From contig NZ_JAAAGB010000001.1 in the NCBI RefSeq assembly GCF_010586825.1, positions 310,001-374,000 of the forward strand: a stretch of DNA of 64,000 nt. The letters run 5' to 3'. The notes below the pieces were generated by a model, which saw only the letters and a program-made list of their open reading frames with translations, made no database searches and was not told the DNA's origin. Of the stretch, positions 21,015 through 30,224 are shown one piece after another; position 1 is the stretch's first letter, and each line of letters starts with the position of its first letter. The position numbers were made by a program, and so were the translations under genes. This stretch comes from Draconibacterium mangrovi. GTDB taxonomy: Bacteria > Bacteroidota > Bacteroidia > Bacteroidales > Prolixibacteraceae.

Positions 21015-22823
21015 TTGATTAGTACCGAAGGATATATTGTACTGGCTATTGTTTTGATAACCATTATTGCCCTGGCAAAAGAATTGATGCGCCCAGGCCT
21101 TATCTTTTTTTCTTCCGCAATTATACTTATGGCAACGGGAGCGATTACAGATAAGGAGATGTTGGCCGGCTTTTCAAACAAGGGAATGATTACCATTGGT
21201 ATTCTTTTTATAGTAAGCGAAGGAATACGACAATCGGGTATACTAAACCGACTGGCACAAACCTATCTGCCCCGAAAAAGAAGAAAAATGGTTTCGCTGA
21301 TTCCGCAAATTATGCTTCCTGTTTCGGTGCTCTCTGCTTTTCTAAACAATACACCGGTGGTTATTATTTTTGCGCCTATCATTAAAAGATGGTCGGAGAA
21401 CCTGAACCTTTCATCAAAGAAATTTCTGATACCACTTTCGTACGCTACCATTTTTGGAGGAATGTGTACACTTATCGGTACATCTACCAACCTTGTGGTA
21501 CACGGTTTAATTCTGGAGAACGGACACGAAGGTTTTAGTATGTTTGAACTGGCAAAAATTGGCGGGTTTATTGCCATTGCCGGTACTATTTACATGACTG
21601 TTTTTAGTAACCGACTTCTACCCGGCGAGAAAATCTTCTTTAATTCAAAAAGCTCAACCGAATACAAGGATTACCATTACGACATTATTATTACCGAAAA
21701 CAGCAACCTGATTGGCCTTGAAGTAAAAAATGGACGAATGAAGGAGTTAAAAGGCCTGATCATTCAAACCATTAACCGCGACGGAAATATTATTGAAACG
21801 AAAAAAGGTTCGTTTAAACTTATGGCTGACGACATTCTGCTGGTGGCCGGAAAATCTGATCGTTTAAATTACATCCTTGCGAATTCAAATGTAAAGCTAA
21901 GTGGCATCGACCTGATTAAGAATGTACCCAAGGAAAACCTGAAACAATACGAGGCTGTTTTATCTCCGCGTTTTCCGGCAATTGGCAAAAATATTCACGA
22001 GTTTAACTTTTACGATCACTACCAGGCGGTGGTGCTTGCCATACACCGCAACGGGGAGCGCATTACCAGCAATAAAGACAAGTTACACCTGAAAACCGGC
22101 GACAACCTTGTTTTACTTACCACCGAAAAATTTATCGAAAACTGGGGCGATTCAAAAATCTTTCTGCTCACCTCGTACATCCGCGATTACCGAAGTACAG
22201 GTACTTTTTGGAAAAAGTGGCTTGCCTTTATCATTCTTATCGGTATGGTTGTGGGAACAACAATCGGCAAATTTATTTCATCACCCGATGGTGTTACGCT
22301 CGACATGTTTTTCTTTGCCTCAATTGCAGCTATGTTATTGATTTGGTTAAAAATTATGCCTCATCAAAAATACACAAAGGCTGTCAGTTGGGATGTACTA
22401 ATTACCATTGCCTGTGCTTTTGCCCTAAGTAAGGCCATGCAAAATTCCGGTGCCGCCGAAGCCATTGCGCGAACAACCATTAACTTCTCAAAAGGATTTG
22501 GTCCTATCGGAGTAATGGCGGCACTTTATATTATTACAGCTATTTTTACCGAAATCATTACCAATAATGCTGCAGCGGCACTGGTATTTCCGATTGCACT
22601 CGCGGCATCTCAACAGCTAAATGTCGATCCGAAACCATTTTTTGTAACCATAGCCATCGCAGCATCAGCAAGTTTCTCAACTCCAATCGGCTATCAAACA
22701 AACCTGATTATTCAGGCTATTGGTAACTACAAATTCCGCGACTATTTAAAAATTGGTCTTCCGCTGAATTTAATCGCATTTATCTTATCAATGTTACTTA
22801 TTCCGTATTTCTGGAGCTTCTAG
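21015..22823 (+). CDS. SLC13/DASS-family anion permease with two RCK_C (TrkA-C) domains, putative sulfate transporter
   Basis: A 602-residue membrane protein: about five N-terminal membrane helices, a central cytoplasmic region (about 210-385) holding two TrkA_C-like domains (YHYDIIITENSNLIGLEV... and QYEAVLSPRFPAIGKNI...), then further helices. The repeated re-entrant motifs are FLNNTPVVIIFAP and GTSTNLVVHG in the first half and TEIITNNAAAALVFPIAL with SFSTPIGYQTNL in the second, typical of the divalent-anion:sodium symporter superfamily. Placement directly before cysD and cysN-cysC on the same strand suggests sulfate uptake; family members also carry citrate, succinate or other anions. The start used is TTG at 21015, and no strong Shine-Dalgarno is visible. 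Confidence 0.85.
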   Translation: MISTEGYIVLAIVLITIIALAKELMRPGLIFFSSAIILMATGAITDKEMLAGFSNKGMITIGILFIVSEGIRQSGILNRLAQTYLPRKRRKMVSLIPQIMLPVSVLSAFLNNTPVVIIFAPIIKRWSENLNLSSKKFLIPLSYATIFGGMCTLIGTSTNLVVHGLILENGHEGFSMFELAKIGGFIAIAGTIYMTVFSNRLLPGEKIFFNSKSSTEYKDYHYDIIITENSNLIGLEVKNGRMKELKGLIIQTINRDGNIIETKKGSFKLMADDILLVAGKSDRLNYILANSNVKLSGIDLIKNVPKENLKQYEAVLSPRFPAIGKNIHEFNFYDHYQAVVLAIHRNGERITSNKDKLHLKTGDNLVLLTTEKFIENWGDSKIFLLTSYIRDYRSTGTFWKKWLAFIILIGMVVGTTIGKFISSPDGVTLDMFFFASIAAMLLIWLKIMPHQKYTKAVSWDVLITIACAFALSKAMQNSGAAEAIARTTINFSKGFGPIGVMAALYIITAIFTEIITNNAAAALVFPIALAASQQLNVDPKPFFVTIAIAASASFSTPIGYQTNLIIQAIGNYKFRDYLKIGLPLNLIAFILSMLLIPYFWSF

Positions 22824-22922
22824 TTTTTCTCTCATTCTGCCTCTTATTTAAATTCATTCTTAAGAAAGAAATCGATCACCGGACAAAACCCTTCATTCCT
22901 TAAGCCAACCGGAATAAAATTC

Positions 22923-22931
22923 TATATTTGC
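22923..22931 (+). promoter_or_regulatory. Putative promoter -7 element for cysD operon
   Basis: TATATTTGC matches TAnnTTTGC and would give a leader of roughly 110 nt before cysD. No clear -33 TTG is seen at the expected distance, so this is moderate evidence. The long leader shows no riboswitch I recognise. Confidence 0.45.
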
Positions 22932-23047
22932 ATTCGTTTGAAAATAAGAGTACGAAATTAATACAGCTACAGCCTACTATTGGTAGATATCAGCATCATA
23001 CCCAAAAAAGTAATCATACCGGGCTGTAAAAACTAAAATAGAAAAGA

Positions 23048-23956
23048 ATGGATAATTATTCATTAACCAACCTTCGCGAACTGGAGGCAGAAGCCATCCA
23101 CATCATCCGCGAGGTGGCAGCCGAGTTCGAAAATCCAGTAATGCTTTATTCCATCGGGAAAGACTCATCAGTGATGGTTCGCCTGGCCGAAAAAGCATTT
23201 TATCCCGGAAAAGTTCCATTTCCGTTGATGCACATCGACTCGAAATGGAAATTCCAGGAAATGATCGATTTCCGCGACAGCTATGCGAAAGAAAAAGGCT
23301 GGGATCTGATCGTTCATTACAACAAAGAAGGTTTTGAAAGTGGCGTTGGTCCGTTTACTCACGGAAGTAAGGTACACACCGACATTATGAAAACACAGGC
23401 GCTGCTGGCAGGTCTGAATAAATACAAATTTGATGCTGCCTTTGGTGGTGCCCGTCGTGATGAGGAAAAGTCGCGTGCGAAAGAACGTATTTTCTCGTTC
23501 CGCGATAAATTCCACCAGTGGGATCCGAAAAACCAGCGTCCTGAGCTTTGGAATATCTATAACAGCCGCGTTCAGAAAGGTGAATCCATTCGTGTGTTCC
23601 CTATCTCGAACTGGACTGAGTTGGATATCTGGCAGTACATCCGTTTGGAAAATATCCCGATCGTTCCGCTGTATTACGCCAAAGAACGTCCGGTGGTTGA
23701 AATGGATGGCACCCTTGTTATGGTAGACGACGAACGTATGCCAAAAGAACTGCGCGACAAAGCAGAAATGCGCATGGTACGTTTCCGCACATTGGGTTGT
23801 TACCCGCTTACCGGTGCTATTGAATCGGAAGCTGATACTATCGAAAAAATTGTGGAAGAAATGATGACCGTTACCGTTTCGGAACGTACAACTCGTGTTA
23901 TCGACTTCGACCAGGAAGCAAGTATGGAACAGAAAAAAAGAGAAGGGTATTTCTAG
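23048..23956 (+). CDS. cysD: Sulfate adenylyltransferase subunit 2 (CysD)
   Basis: A 302-residue protein of the usual CysD length. The PP-loop SIGKDS is at residues 35-40, followed by [37 protein letters not shown] and [12 protein letters not shown], all diagnostic of the ATP-sulfurylase small subunit. It makes adenosine 5'-phosphosulfate from sulfate and ATP, driven by GTP hydrolysis in CysN. The next gene is the CysN-CysC fusion, 97 bp downstream, with the gap filled almost entirely by a 7-bp-periodic array. Product may feed cysteine synthesis or sulfation; no reductase gene is in the window. Confidence 0.97.
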   Translation: MDNYSLTNLRELEAEAIHIIREVAAEFENPVMLYSIGKDSSVMVRLAEKAFYPGKVPFPLMHIDSKWKFQEMIDFRDSYAKEKGWDLIVHYNKEGFESGVGPFTHGSKVHTDIMKTQALLAGLNKYKFDAAFGGARRDEEKSRAKERIFSFRDKFHQWDPKNQRPELWNIYNSRVQKGESIRVFPISNWTELDIWQYIRLENIPIVPLYYAKERPVVEMDGTLVMVDDERMPKELRDKAEMRMVRFRTLGCYPLTGAIESEADTIEKIVEEMMTVTVSERTTRVIDFDQEASMEQKKREGYF

Positions 23957-23959
23957 AAA

Positions 23960-24050
23960 CTGGATTCTGGATATTGGTTACTGGATTCTTGATCGATCGA
24001 GTATCCGGTATCAAGCATCGGGTATCTAGTATCAAACATCAAGTATCAAA
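23960..24050. repeat. Degenerate 7-bp-periodic array (13 units) between cysD and cysNC
   Basis: Ninety-one bases divide exactly into 13 heptamers starting CTGGATT CTGGATA TT and ending CATCAAG TATCAAA. The left part has CTGG/CTTG cores and the right part TATC/CATC cores. They meet at GATCGATC, so the array is an imperfect palindrome. It begins 3 nt after the cysD stop and ends 3 nt before the cysNC ATG. Confidence 0.85.
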
Positions 24051-24053
24051 AAG

Positions 24054-25973
24054 ATGACTACAAAAAAACTTAACATACAAGAGTTTCTGGATCAAGACCA
24101 GAAAAAGGATTTATTACGCTTACTGACTGCAGGATCGGTTGACGATGGCAAATCAACGCTTATCGGACGCCTGATGGCTGACAGTAAAATGCTTTACGAA
24201 GATCAGCTTGAAGCTTTGCACCGCGACAGTAAACGTATCGGCCATGCCGGTGAGGAAATTGACTATGCCTTGTTGCTCGATGGTTTGAAAGCCGAGCGCG
24301 AGCAGGGAATTACCATCGACGTCGCTTACCGCTACTTCTCTACTGCAAAGCGTAAATTTATTATCGCGGATACTCCGGGACACGAGCAGTACACCCGTAA
24401 CATGATTACCGGTGGATCGACTGCCAACCTGGCCATTATTCTTATAGATGCACGCTACGGAGTAATTACCCAGACCAAACGCCACACTTACCTGGCCAAC
24501 CTTCTGGGAATTAAACACGTGGTGGTAGCCATTAACAAAATGGACCTGGCCGATTACAAGCAGGAACGTTTTGAGGAAATAAAAGCCGACTACAAAGCAT
24601 TTGTTACCCAATTGGATATACCTGATGTAAACTTTATCCCGCTGTCGGCATTAAAAGGCGACAACGTGGTAGATAAAGGTGAGAATATGGATTGGTACCA
24701 TGGTCCTTGTCTGCTGGAGTTTTTGGAGAACGTTCATGTAAGTTCCGACCGCAACTTCGACGACCTGCGTTTCCCGGTTCAGTATGTTTTGCGCCCGGAT
24801 ATTAAATTCCGTGGGTTCTCAACTTCTGTAGCTTCAGGTATCATAAAAAAAGGCGATGAAGTAATGGTGCTGCCTTCGATGAAAAAATCGAAAGTGGAAA
24901 AAATCGTTACTTACGAAGGGGAACTGGATTATGCTTTCCCACCACAATCGGTAACCGTTACACTGGAAGATGAGATTGATATTTCGCGTGGCGATATGTT
25001 GGTTCATCCTGATAACCTGCCGCGTGTAGAGCGTCAGTTTGAGGCCATGCTGGTTTGGATGGATGAGACTGACATGAACCTTTCCACCCAGTTTTACATC
25101 AAACATGCCAACAACAATACAAAGGCCCGCATCGACGAGATAAAATACAAAGTGGATGTAAACACGCTTGAGAAATCGAACATCGAAAAGTTCAAGCTGA
25201 ACGAAATTGGCCGTGTGGTGATTACCACTACAAAGCCACTTTACTTCGATCCGTATAAAAAGAATCATCAAACCGGTTCGTTTATTTTAATCGATCCGGT
25301 GACGCATAACACCGTAGCGGTGGGTATGATCATCGATAAACTGGGCAGTAGCAGCTTGCCTTCGCGTATTACTGATGTGGATAAGGCTAAAATTGCCTTG
25401 GGTGAAGCGCTGATCAAACCGGAAGAATACGTACAGAAGTACAACCAGAAAGGTGAAACCATCTGGATTACCGGCCTGCACGGTTCAGGTAAAAACGAGC
25501 TGGCTTTTAGTCTGGAGAAAAAACTGTTCGACAACGGTGCAACAGTGGTGTTGATCGACGGAAGTTCGGTACGCTCAGGATTAAGCCGCGAATTGGACTT
25601 CTCTCCTGCCGACAGAGCAGAGAACCTGCGTCGTGTGGCACACATTTGCAAAATGCTGAACGACCAAGGAATTATTACTATTGCTTCCTATATTTCTCGT
25701 AACGAATCGTTGCGCGATCAGGTGGCAGAGATAATTGGCAAAGACCGTTTCCATCTATTCTACATGGATGCAGATCTGGATTATTGCAAAAACAATAAAC
25801 CGGAGTTGTACAAGCTGGTGGAAGAAGGGAAAACTACTGGTTTACCAGGCGCTGATTTGGAATACGAAGCACCAACAAACGCAAAACTGGTTTTCAAACC
25901 GGAGCAAAACGAAGAAAACCTGGATGCTATTTTGGATTACTTAGCAATGAACAAAGTATTTCCTAATCATTAG
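24054..25973 (+). CDS. cysNC: Bifunctional sulfate adenylyltransferase subunit 1 / APS kinase (CysN-CysC fusion)
   Basis: A 639-residue NodQ-like fusion. Residues 1-440 are the CysN GTPase: P-loop GSVDDGKST at 27-35, [30 protein letters not shown], then EF-Tu-like beta-barrels. Residues about 455-639 are the APS kinase: [42 protein letters not shown]. Together with CysD it makes APS and then PAPS. The kinase Walker A has Asn481 after Lys480 where Ser/Thr normally coordinates magnesium, and the usual DGDN motif reads DGSS. The kinase half is therefore divergent and its activity uncertain. Confidence 0.93.
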   Translation: MTTKKLNIQEFLDQDQKKDLLRLLTAGSVDDGKSTLIGRLMADSKMLYEDQLEALHRDSKRIGHAGEEIDYALLLDGLKAEREQGITIDVAYRYFSTAKRKFIIADTPGHEQYTRNMITGGSTANLAIILIDARYGVITQTKRHTYLANLLGIKHVVVAINKMDLADYKQERFEEIKADYKAFVTQLDIPDVNFIPLSALKGDNVVDKGENMDWYHGPCLLEFLENVHVSSDRNFDDLRFPVQYVLRPDIKFRGFSTSVASGIIKKGDEVMVLPSMKKSKVEKIVTYEGELDYAFPPQSVTVTLEDEIDISRGDMLVHPDNLPRVERQFEAMLVWMDETDMNLSTQFYIKHANNNTKARIDEIKYKVDVNTLEKSNIEKFKLNEIGRVVITTTKPLYFDPYKKNHQTGSFILIDPVTHNTVAVGMIIDKLGSSSLPSRITDVDKAKIALGEALIKPEEYVQKYNQKGETIWITGLHGSGKNELAFSLEKKLFDNGATVVLIDGSSVRSGLSRELDFSPADRAENLRRVAHICKMLNDQGIITIASYISRNESLRDQVAEIIGKDRFHLFYMDADLDYCKNNKPELYKLVEEGKTTGLPGADLEYEAPTNAKLVFKPEQNEENLDAILDYLAMNKVFPNH

Positions 25974-25984
25974 GAATTATTGAA

Positions 25985-27061
25985 ATGAAGATATTAGTTA
26001 CTGGAACGGCCGGTTTTATTGGATTTCATTTAGCCAATAAATTGCTTGAGCAAGGAGTTGAAGTTGTTGGTATCGACAATATCAACAACTACTATTCCAC
26101 CGGGCTGAAATATGCCCGTTTGGCCGAAGCAGGTATTTCGCGTGAAGCTGAGAACTGGCATAAAAAAATTGTCAGTACAAAAAATCCAGCATATTCCTTT
26201 GTTCGGATGAACCTGCAAGACCGCGAGCAAATCGATCAGCTTTTCGAAACCGAAAAGTTCGATAAGGTTTGCAACCTGGCTGCTCAGGCCGGCGTGCGTT
26301 ACAGCATCGAAAATCCACGCGCTTATATCGACAGTAACATTGTTGGTTTCATCAATATTCTTGAAGCCTGCCGCCACAACAACATTCAGCATTTGGTTTA
26401 TGCCAGTTCGTCGAGTGTGTATGGCAACAGTGCAAAAATGCCGCTCTCGGTTGATGATGCCGTGGATAACCCGGTGAGTTTGTACGCGGCTACCAAAAAG
26501 AGCAACGAGTTGATGGCACATACCTACAGTCATTTATATGGTATTCCAACAACGGGGCTGCGCTTTTTTACGGTTTACGGACCATGGGGACGACCCGACA
26601 TGGCCTACTTCTCGTTCACAAAAAATATCCTGGCCGGAGATGCCATTAAGATATTTAACCATGGCGATCTGTACCGCGACTTCACCTACATCGACGATAT
26701 TGTTGAGGGAATCACTAAAATATTAAATGCGCCCCCACAAAAAGCTACAAGCCACAAGCCACAAGCTTCAAGTACCAAGCATCAAGTATCCAGAATCAAG
26801 AATCAAGCATCCAGTATCCCATACAAGGTGCATAACATTGGTAACTCAAGCCCGGTAAAACTGATGGATTTTATCGAAACCATTGAAAAAGCACTGGGAC
26901 AGGAAGCCGTTAAAGAATACCACGACATGCAACCCGGCGATGTGTATAAAACCTACGCCGATGTAAGTGCACTGGAAAACGACTTTGGCTACTCGCCCGA
27001 TACGCCGCTGGCGGAAGGGATTGCCGAGTTTGTGAAGTGGTATAAATCCTACTTCAAATAA
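25985..27061 (+). CDS. UDP-glucuronate 4-epimerase-like NAD-dependent epimerase (extended SDR)
   Basis: A 358-residue extended short-chain dehydrogenase. The NAD-binding GTAGFIGFHLA is near residue 6. GIDNINNYYSTGLKYARL, NLAAQAGVRYSIENP, the SLYAATKKSNE active site (Tyr-x-x-x-Lys) and FFTVYGPWGRPDMA mark the UDP-glucuronate 4-epimerase (LpsL/Cap1J) group, which supplies UDP-galacturonate for surface polysaccharide. It follows cysNC by 11 bp and is probably co-transcribed. Odd feature: the variable loop after KILNAPPQ is encoded by twelve degenerate heptamers and translates to a Lys/Ser/Gln-rich stretch (KATSHKPQASSTKHQ...) instead of the usual PNP-rich loop; the fold resumes at PYKVHNIGN. Confidence 0.9.
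   Translation: MKILVTGTAGFIGFHLANKLLEQGVEVVGIDNINNYYSTGLKYARLAEAGISREAENWHKKIVSTKNPAYSFVRMNLQDREQIDQLFETEKFDKVCNLAAQAGVRYSIENPRAYIDSNIVGFINILEACRHNNIQHLVYASSSSVYGNSAKMPLSVDDAVDNPVSLYAATKKSNELMAHTYSHLYGIPTTGLRFFTVYGPWGRPDMAYFSFTKNILAGDAIKIFNHGDLYRDFTYIDDIVEGITKILNAPPQKATSHKPQASSTKHQVSRIKNQASSIPYKVHNIGNSSPVKLMDFIETIEKALGQEAVKEYHDMQPGDVYKTYADVSALENDFGYSPDTPLAEGIAEFVKWYKSYFK
26740..26823 (+). repeat. 7-bp-periodic array inside the epimerase coding region
   Basis: Twelve consecutive heptamers (84 bp, divisible by three), mostly ACAAGCC, TCAAGTA, TCAAGCA and TCCAGTA types. The frame stays open throughout. The core matches the CAAG arrays between genes elsewhere in the window. Confidence 0.85.
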
Positions 27062-27179
27062 AAGGCCGGGGCACGAATTAAAATCGCGCCCCGATCTTTT
27101 TTAAATGAGACATTTGATGAATTAAAGAAGGAGAAATCATACAGGGTTAATTCTTCTACACCTATCAAACCAGCAAACA

Positions 27180-28493
27180 ATGATCAACAACAAGCAAATT
27201 GATTTCGCATCGCACCAACAATCAACGGATCCTGTTTCCTTGAATCTTACCCAACGCCTACTTGTTAATGCCACCCGCTTATTCAAACCCAATACCACAA
27301 CCTGCAAACTCGATTATTTTGAAAAGATGCTCAACTACCTTCGGGCAATTGGTTTGTATGTTTTAGCAAATAATCGGGATATTGAGCTTAAAAATCCCGG
27401 TATACAGAAAATGGCTGACGTTGATTACAAAGACAGAATCAGCACATCGCTTACCGAATTCCTGATTCACTTCGGAATTCTATCATTTTCGGGAAATAAA
27501 ATGGAAATCAACAAAGACTATAGCTCGCTCCTGGAAAATGACAGGATAGGTAAACTGATTCGAAACGACGGGACCTTATCCAATAAATCGTCGAGCCGCA
27601 AAGAAAAGCGACTAATTAATGATTTTCGCTTTGTGCGCGATCTGGTGCAGAAATACAATAACCCCGGGTACAACTTTCAATCGATTACAGGAAAGGAAAG
27701 TGAGATATGGGAAAGCCTGATAACAGAACGAAAACTGGATTACGAAGTCAGGCTGAGCGAAACTCTTTATCATCTGGTTGATTTAAGAATACCTCAAAAA
27801 ATAGAGAGTCCTTTTGATGAAGCTTATTACACGGAATCGGGGCAGAATGCTTTCCAAAATTTCACCCAATTTCGTTTTCTTGACTATTTACGCAACATCA
27901 CCAAAGGCAACAGTGCCATAAACCTGTTTGATTTAGGCTGTGGATATGGCAATTATGTGGAAGTGGTGCAGCAGAATTTCCCGGAAGCATTTATTACGGG
28001 TATCGAGAAAAATCCCAAAGTATTTGCCGACACCAATGACAAATTTGCCAACGCAGAGAATGTGGAAATCATTAACGACGATTTTTTTCAATATGAACCC
28101 GGAAAAAAGTACGATGTAGTTCTGATGAATTATGTGTTGTTCTATTTCAATTTTACCGACAAAAAGAAAATTATCGACAAGGCCAAAAGCATGCTCGCAG
28201 AGGGTGGTTCTATCGTTTTGTGCCAGTACTATTCCGGTATCGAATCCTTAAAAAGAGAGCTGGCCAAATCACAAAACGACGATTCAACGGCCAAGGAAAT
28301 AGAGATGCACTACAGCGACAAAATTTTGTATGCCAACACACTGTGGAATGACGCCGTTGACACCTTTGCCGAAGCCGTAAAGTGGAACGAATTTAAAACA
28401 ATTGTTTCCGAAGCTGATCTTTATATGGCAAGCATGACCAATGCCGATCCGTTTTACTATTCACTTTTTGTTGAACTAAAACATCAATTGTAA
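27180..28493 (+). CDS. Class I SAM-dependent methyltransferase of unknown substrate
   Basis: A 437-residue protein. The C-terminal half is a Rossmann methyltransferase: motif I DLGCGYGNYVEVV near residues 250-262, an acidic end of strand 2 in ITGIEKNPKVF, NDDFFQYEPGKKYDVVLMNYVLFYF as motifs II-III, and a post-methyltransferase segment. The first 200 residues are helical and may be a dimerisation or winged-helix domain as in O-methyltransferases, but I recognise no specific family. It is preceded by a 118-bp gap and followed by a hairpin, so it is probably a single-gene unit. Confidence 0.75.
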   Translation: MINNKQIDFASHQQSTDPVSLNLTQRLLVNATRLFKPNTTTCKLDYFEKMLNYLRAIGLYVLANNRDIELKNPGIQKMADVDYKDRISTSLTEFLIHFGILSFSGNKMEINKDYSSLLENDRIGKLIRNDGTLSNKSSSRKEKRLINDFRFVRDLVQKYNNPGYNFQSITGKESEIWESLITERKLDYEVRLSETLYHLVDLRIPQKIESPFDEAYYTESGQNAFQNFTQFRFLDYLRNITKGNSAINLFDLGCGYGNYVEVVQQNFPEAFITGIEKNPKVFADTNDKFANAENVEIINDDFFQYEPGKKYDVVLMNYVLFYFNFTDKKKIIDKAKSMLAEGGSIVLCQYYSGIESLKRELAKSQNDDSTAKEIEMHYSDKILYANTLWNDAVDTFAEAVKWNEFKTIVSEADLYMASMTNADPFYYSLFVELKHQL

Positions 28494-28562
28494 CTACAAA
28501 AGTTCAGACGCTCCTTAAAAAAAACGCGCAGAGCAGAATCGGATCTTTTGTGTTTAGAGCTC

Positions 28563-28580
28563 ACCCAAAAAGTCTTGGGT
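28563..28580 (+). terminator. Short hairpin after the methyltransferase gene
   Basis: ACCCAA-AAAGTC-TTGGGT lies 70 bp after the stop codon. The stem is only 6 bp and is followed by a purine-rich rather than U-rich run, so termination is plausible but weak. Confidence 0.4.
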
Positions 28581-29227
28581 AGAAGAAAAAATATTTTGCT
28601 TCAAATTTTAGCTATGAATCAAACACCAAGCAAAAAAAACTTCCTTTTTGCCCTATCAGGCGGATTCTACTCTTTGGCTTAGCCCAAAGAGTAGACAGAA
28701 AACCCAAGGCTGCGCCCGTTTCCCTCGGAAAAGCTACGCGATGCCAGCTAAAATTCCTGAAAACTTCCCGATTCTGCGATCGGGACAGGCAGTCGTACCT
28801 CCTCAAACATCAGTAATTTTTTAACGCCGTCAACGCTTGTTTTACGGCTCACAGGACGAGGCCAGGCTCCGATATAGCAGGCGTTGCATTAGTGGACGGC
28901 CTCTTTTGGTCGTTGCCCGGAGTTGAAGTAAAACCTTAGTGAGATCGGGAAGCTCCGAGGAATCGAGGAGATCACCCGTCCGAACTTAGGTTTTACAAAA
29001 ACGTAGGGTAAGGACCAAAAGCAGCCTTGAACTTTCTGCTTCGTCTTTGCTTCAAGGCAAAGATGAAGGCTGCCGGCAGGCGTAAGATATTAATCGTTCT
29101 ATAAATTAATCTATCAGTTTTTTTTTGAGCGGTCCGTTTTTAACCTCGTTAACAAGCAATAACACTTCATTAACAGAATTAAGGTTCCGGATTACTAATT
29201 TTATGAGATAATCTTAAATTCTATTTC
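28581..29227. other. Non-coding region with a series of inverted repeats
   Basis: About 650 bases without a credible gene and visibly more GC-rich than neighbouring spacers. Stems seen: TCTACTCTTTGG / CCAAAGAGTAGA (28666-28695), CCCGAT / ATCGGG (28767-28784), a large imperfect hairpin 28898-29026 (outer GGCCTCTTTTGGTC with GGACCAAAAGCAGCC; inner GTAAAACCT with AGGTTTTAC at 28928-28996), and GCAGCCTT / AAGGCTGC (29021-29073) enclosing TCTTTGC / GCAAAGA. This could be a structured RNA, a decayed mobile element or a repeated intergenic family; the sequence alone cannot decide. Confidence 0.6.
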
Positions 29228-29791
29228 ATGAAAACGTTTACCCTACTGCTGTTTAGTTGTGTAATACTTCTTTTTAATGCGCCATTTGCACATGCTTCAA
29301 CACTTCAGAAAAAGGGAGTTCCCGAGGTTGAAGAGCTCGATAATGCGCCCAACCTGTATAAAAGCGACAACATGTTTTTTAGCGGTCAGCCCAATCTCGA
29401 AACTTTTGAGTGGTTAAAAGAACAGGGGGTTGATTTGGTGATCAATCTTCGAACAGAAGGTGAAAACGAGGATTTTGCAGAGGAAGCATTTAACGAAGAA
29501 GAAATGGTTGCCAAACTGAAAATGAAATACATTTCGCTGCCCGTTGCAGGATACGATGGTTATACGCCTGAAAACCTGGAGAAATTTGCAGAGGCGCTGG
29601 ATGGCAAATACAAAAAGGTACTAATTCATTGCGGAAGTGCCGGCCGGGTTACTTATTTTATGATGGCCTACCTGGTTGAGTACAAAGGATACAAACTGGC
29701 AGATGCCATTGCCTTTGGCGAGCAGATCAAGTTTTCGTTTCCGTTGGAATATTTGCTTAAGGAAGAGGTTGACTGGAAATTAAAAAGGTAA
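29228..29791 (+). CDS. Secreted DUF442/BLH-type dual-specificity phosphatase-like protein
   Basis: A 187-residue protein with a signal peptide (LLLFSCVILLFNAPFAHA). The body matches the beta-lactamase-hydrolase-like phosphatase family: NMFFSGQPNLETFEWLKEQG, VDLVINLRTEGE, SLPVAGYDGYTPENL, and the P-loop HCGSAGRV with Cys135 and Arg140. The CX4R spacing suits this family rather than CX5R of classical tyrosine phosphatases. Signal peptide implies periplasmic or outer-membrane location; the substrate is unknown. Confidence 0.8.
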   Translation: MKTFTLLLFSCVILLFNAPFAHASTLQKKGVPEVEELDNAPNLYKSDNMFFSGQPNLETFEWLKEQGVDLVINLRTEGENEDFAEEAFNEEEMVAKLKMKYISLPVAGYDGYTPENLEKFAEALDGKYKKVLIHCGSAGRVTYFMMAYLVEYKGYKLADAIAFGEQIKFSFPLEYLLKEEVDWKLKR

Positions 29792-29820
29792 ACAGGAGGC
29801 TAATAATAGCCGTTTTTTTG

Positions 29821-30030
29821 CCATCGGGACATCCCGAAACACATAAATGAATTTAAAACTGACCGTCGGGATTACCCGAAGGGAAGAAATCAACCAAAAT
29901 GCGACTTTCGGACTTTCCCGAAAGGCAGAACTCAAGTCAAAACAAGCTGTCGGGTCTTCCCGAAACCTTGAAATGAACTTAAAACACATCGTCGGGGACT
30001 CCCGGCATCATTCTTTTCATCATTAACAAA
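29821..30030 (+). repeat. Five tandem 42-bp units, each with a small hairpin
   Basis: Units start at 29821, 29863, 29905, 29947 and 29989, each exactly 42 bp. Each opens with a short palindrome of the type GTCGGGATTACCCGA and continues with an A-rich tail (for example GAAATGAACTTAAAACACA). The palindrome is the conserved part and the fifth unit is the most diverged. The reverse strand stays open across four units and reads as a 14-residue repeat (FKFIYVFRDVP-like), but this is probably a by-product of the 42-bp period. Confidence 0.85.
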
Positions 30031-30085
30031 AGTAAAAAAACAGAATGTTCTTTATAAAAATGACGGAATCTTAAAAACAATTCAA

Positions 30086-30119
30086 CGGGTGACTAAAGTT
30101 AAAAACAACTAGTCACCCG
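30086..30119. terminator. Strong hairpin, possible terminator
   Basis: CGGGTGACT / AGTCACCCG pair perfectly and the stem continues as AGTT / AACT past a two-base bulge. A second hairpin ATCCCGAT / ATCGGGAT is at 30132-30157. They lie between the phosphatase gene (plus) and the RNase P RNA gene (minus) and could end transcription from either side, but neither has a clear U tract. Confidence 0.5.
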
Positions 30120-30224
30120 ATGAGTTATAATATCCCGATGAACTTCGTTATCGGGATTAATTCAACTAACAGAATTTGGTTCTCCGTCTACCGACGGATT
30201 CCAAATCCTGAGTTTCATTAAAAA

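Noticed and set aside
22824..23047. Riboswitch in the cysD leader
   Set aside because: No recognisable SAM or other aptamer core could be seen; only a promoter-like element.
29780..29989. Reverse-strand ORF with 14-residue repeats across the 42-bp array
   Set aside because: It follows mechanically from a 42-bp period without stops, has no start signal and stops with the array.
29821..30030. Possible CRISPR array (five units of 42 bp)
   Set aside because: The conserved part is a short degenerate palindrome, not an identical 24-47-bp repeat; remainders resemble each other, and no cas gene is nearby.
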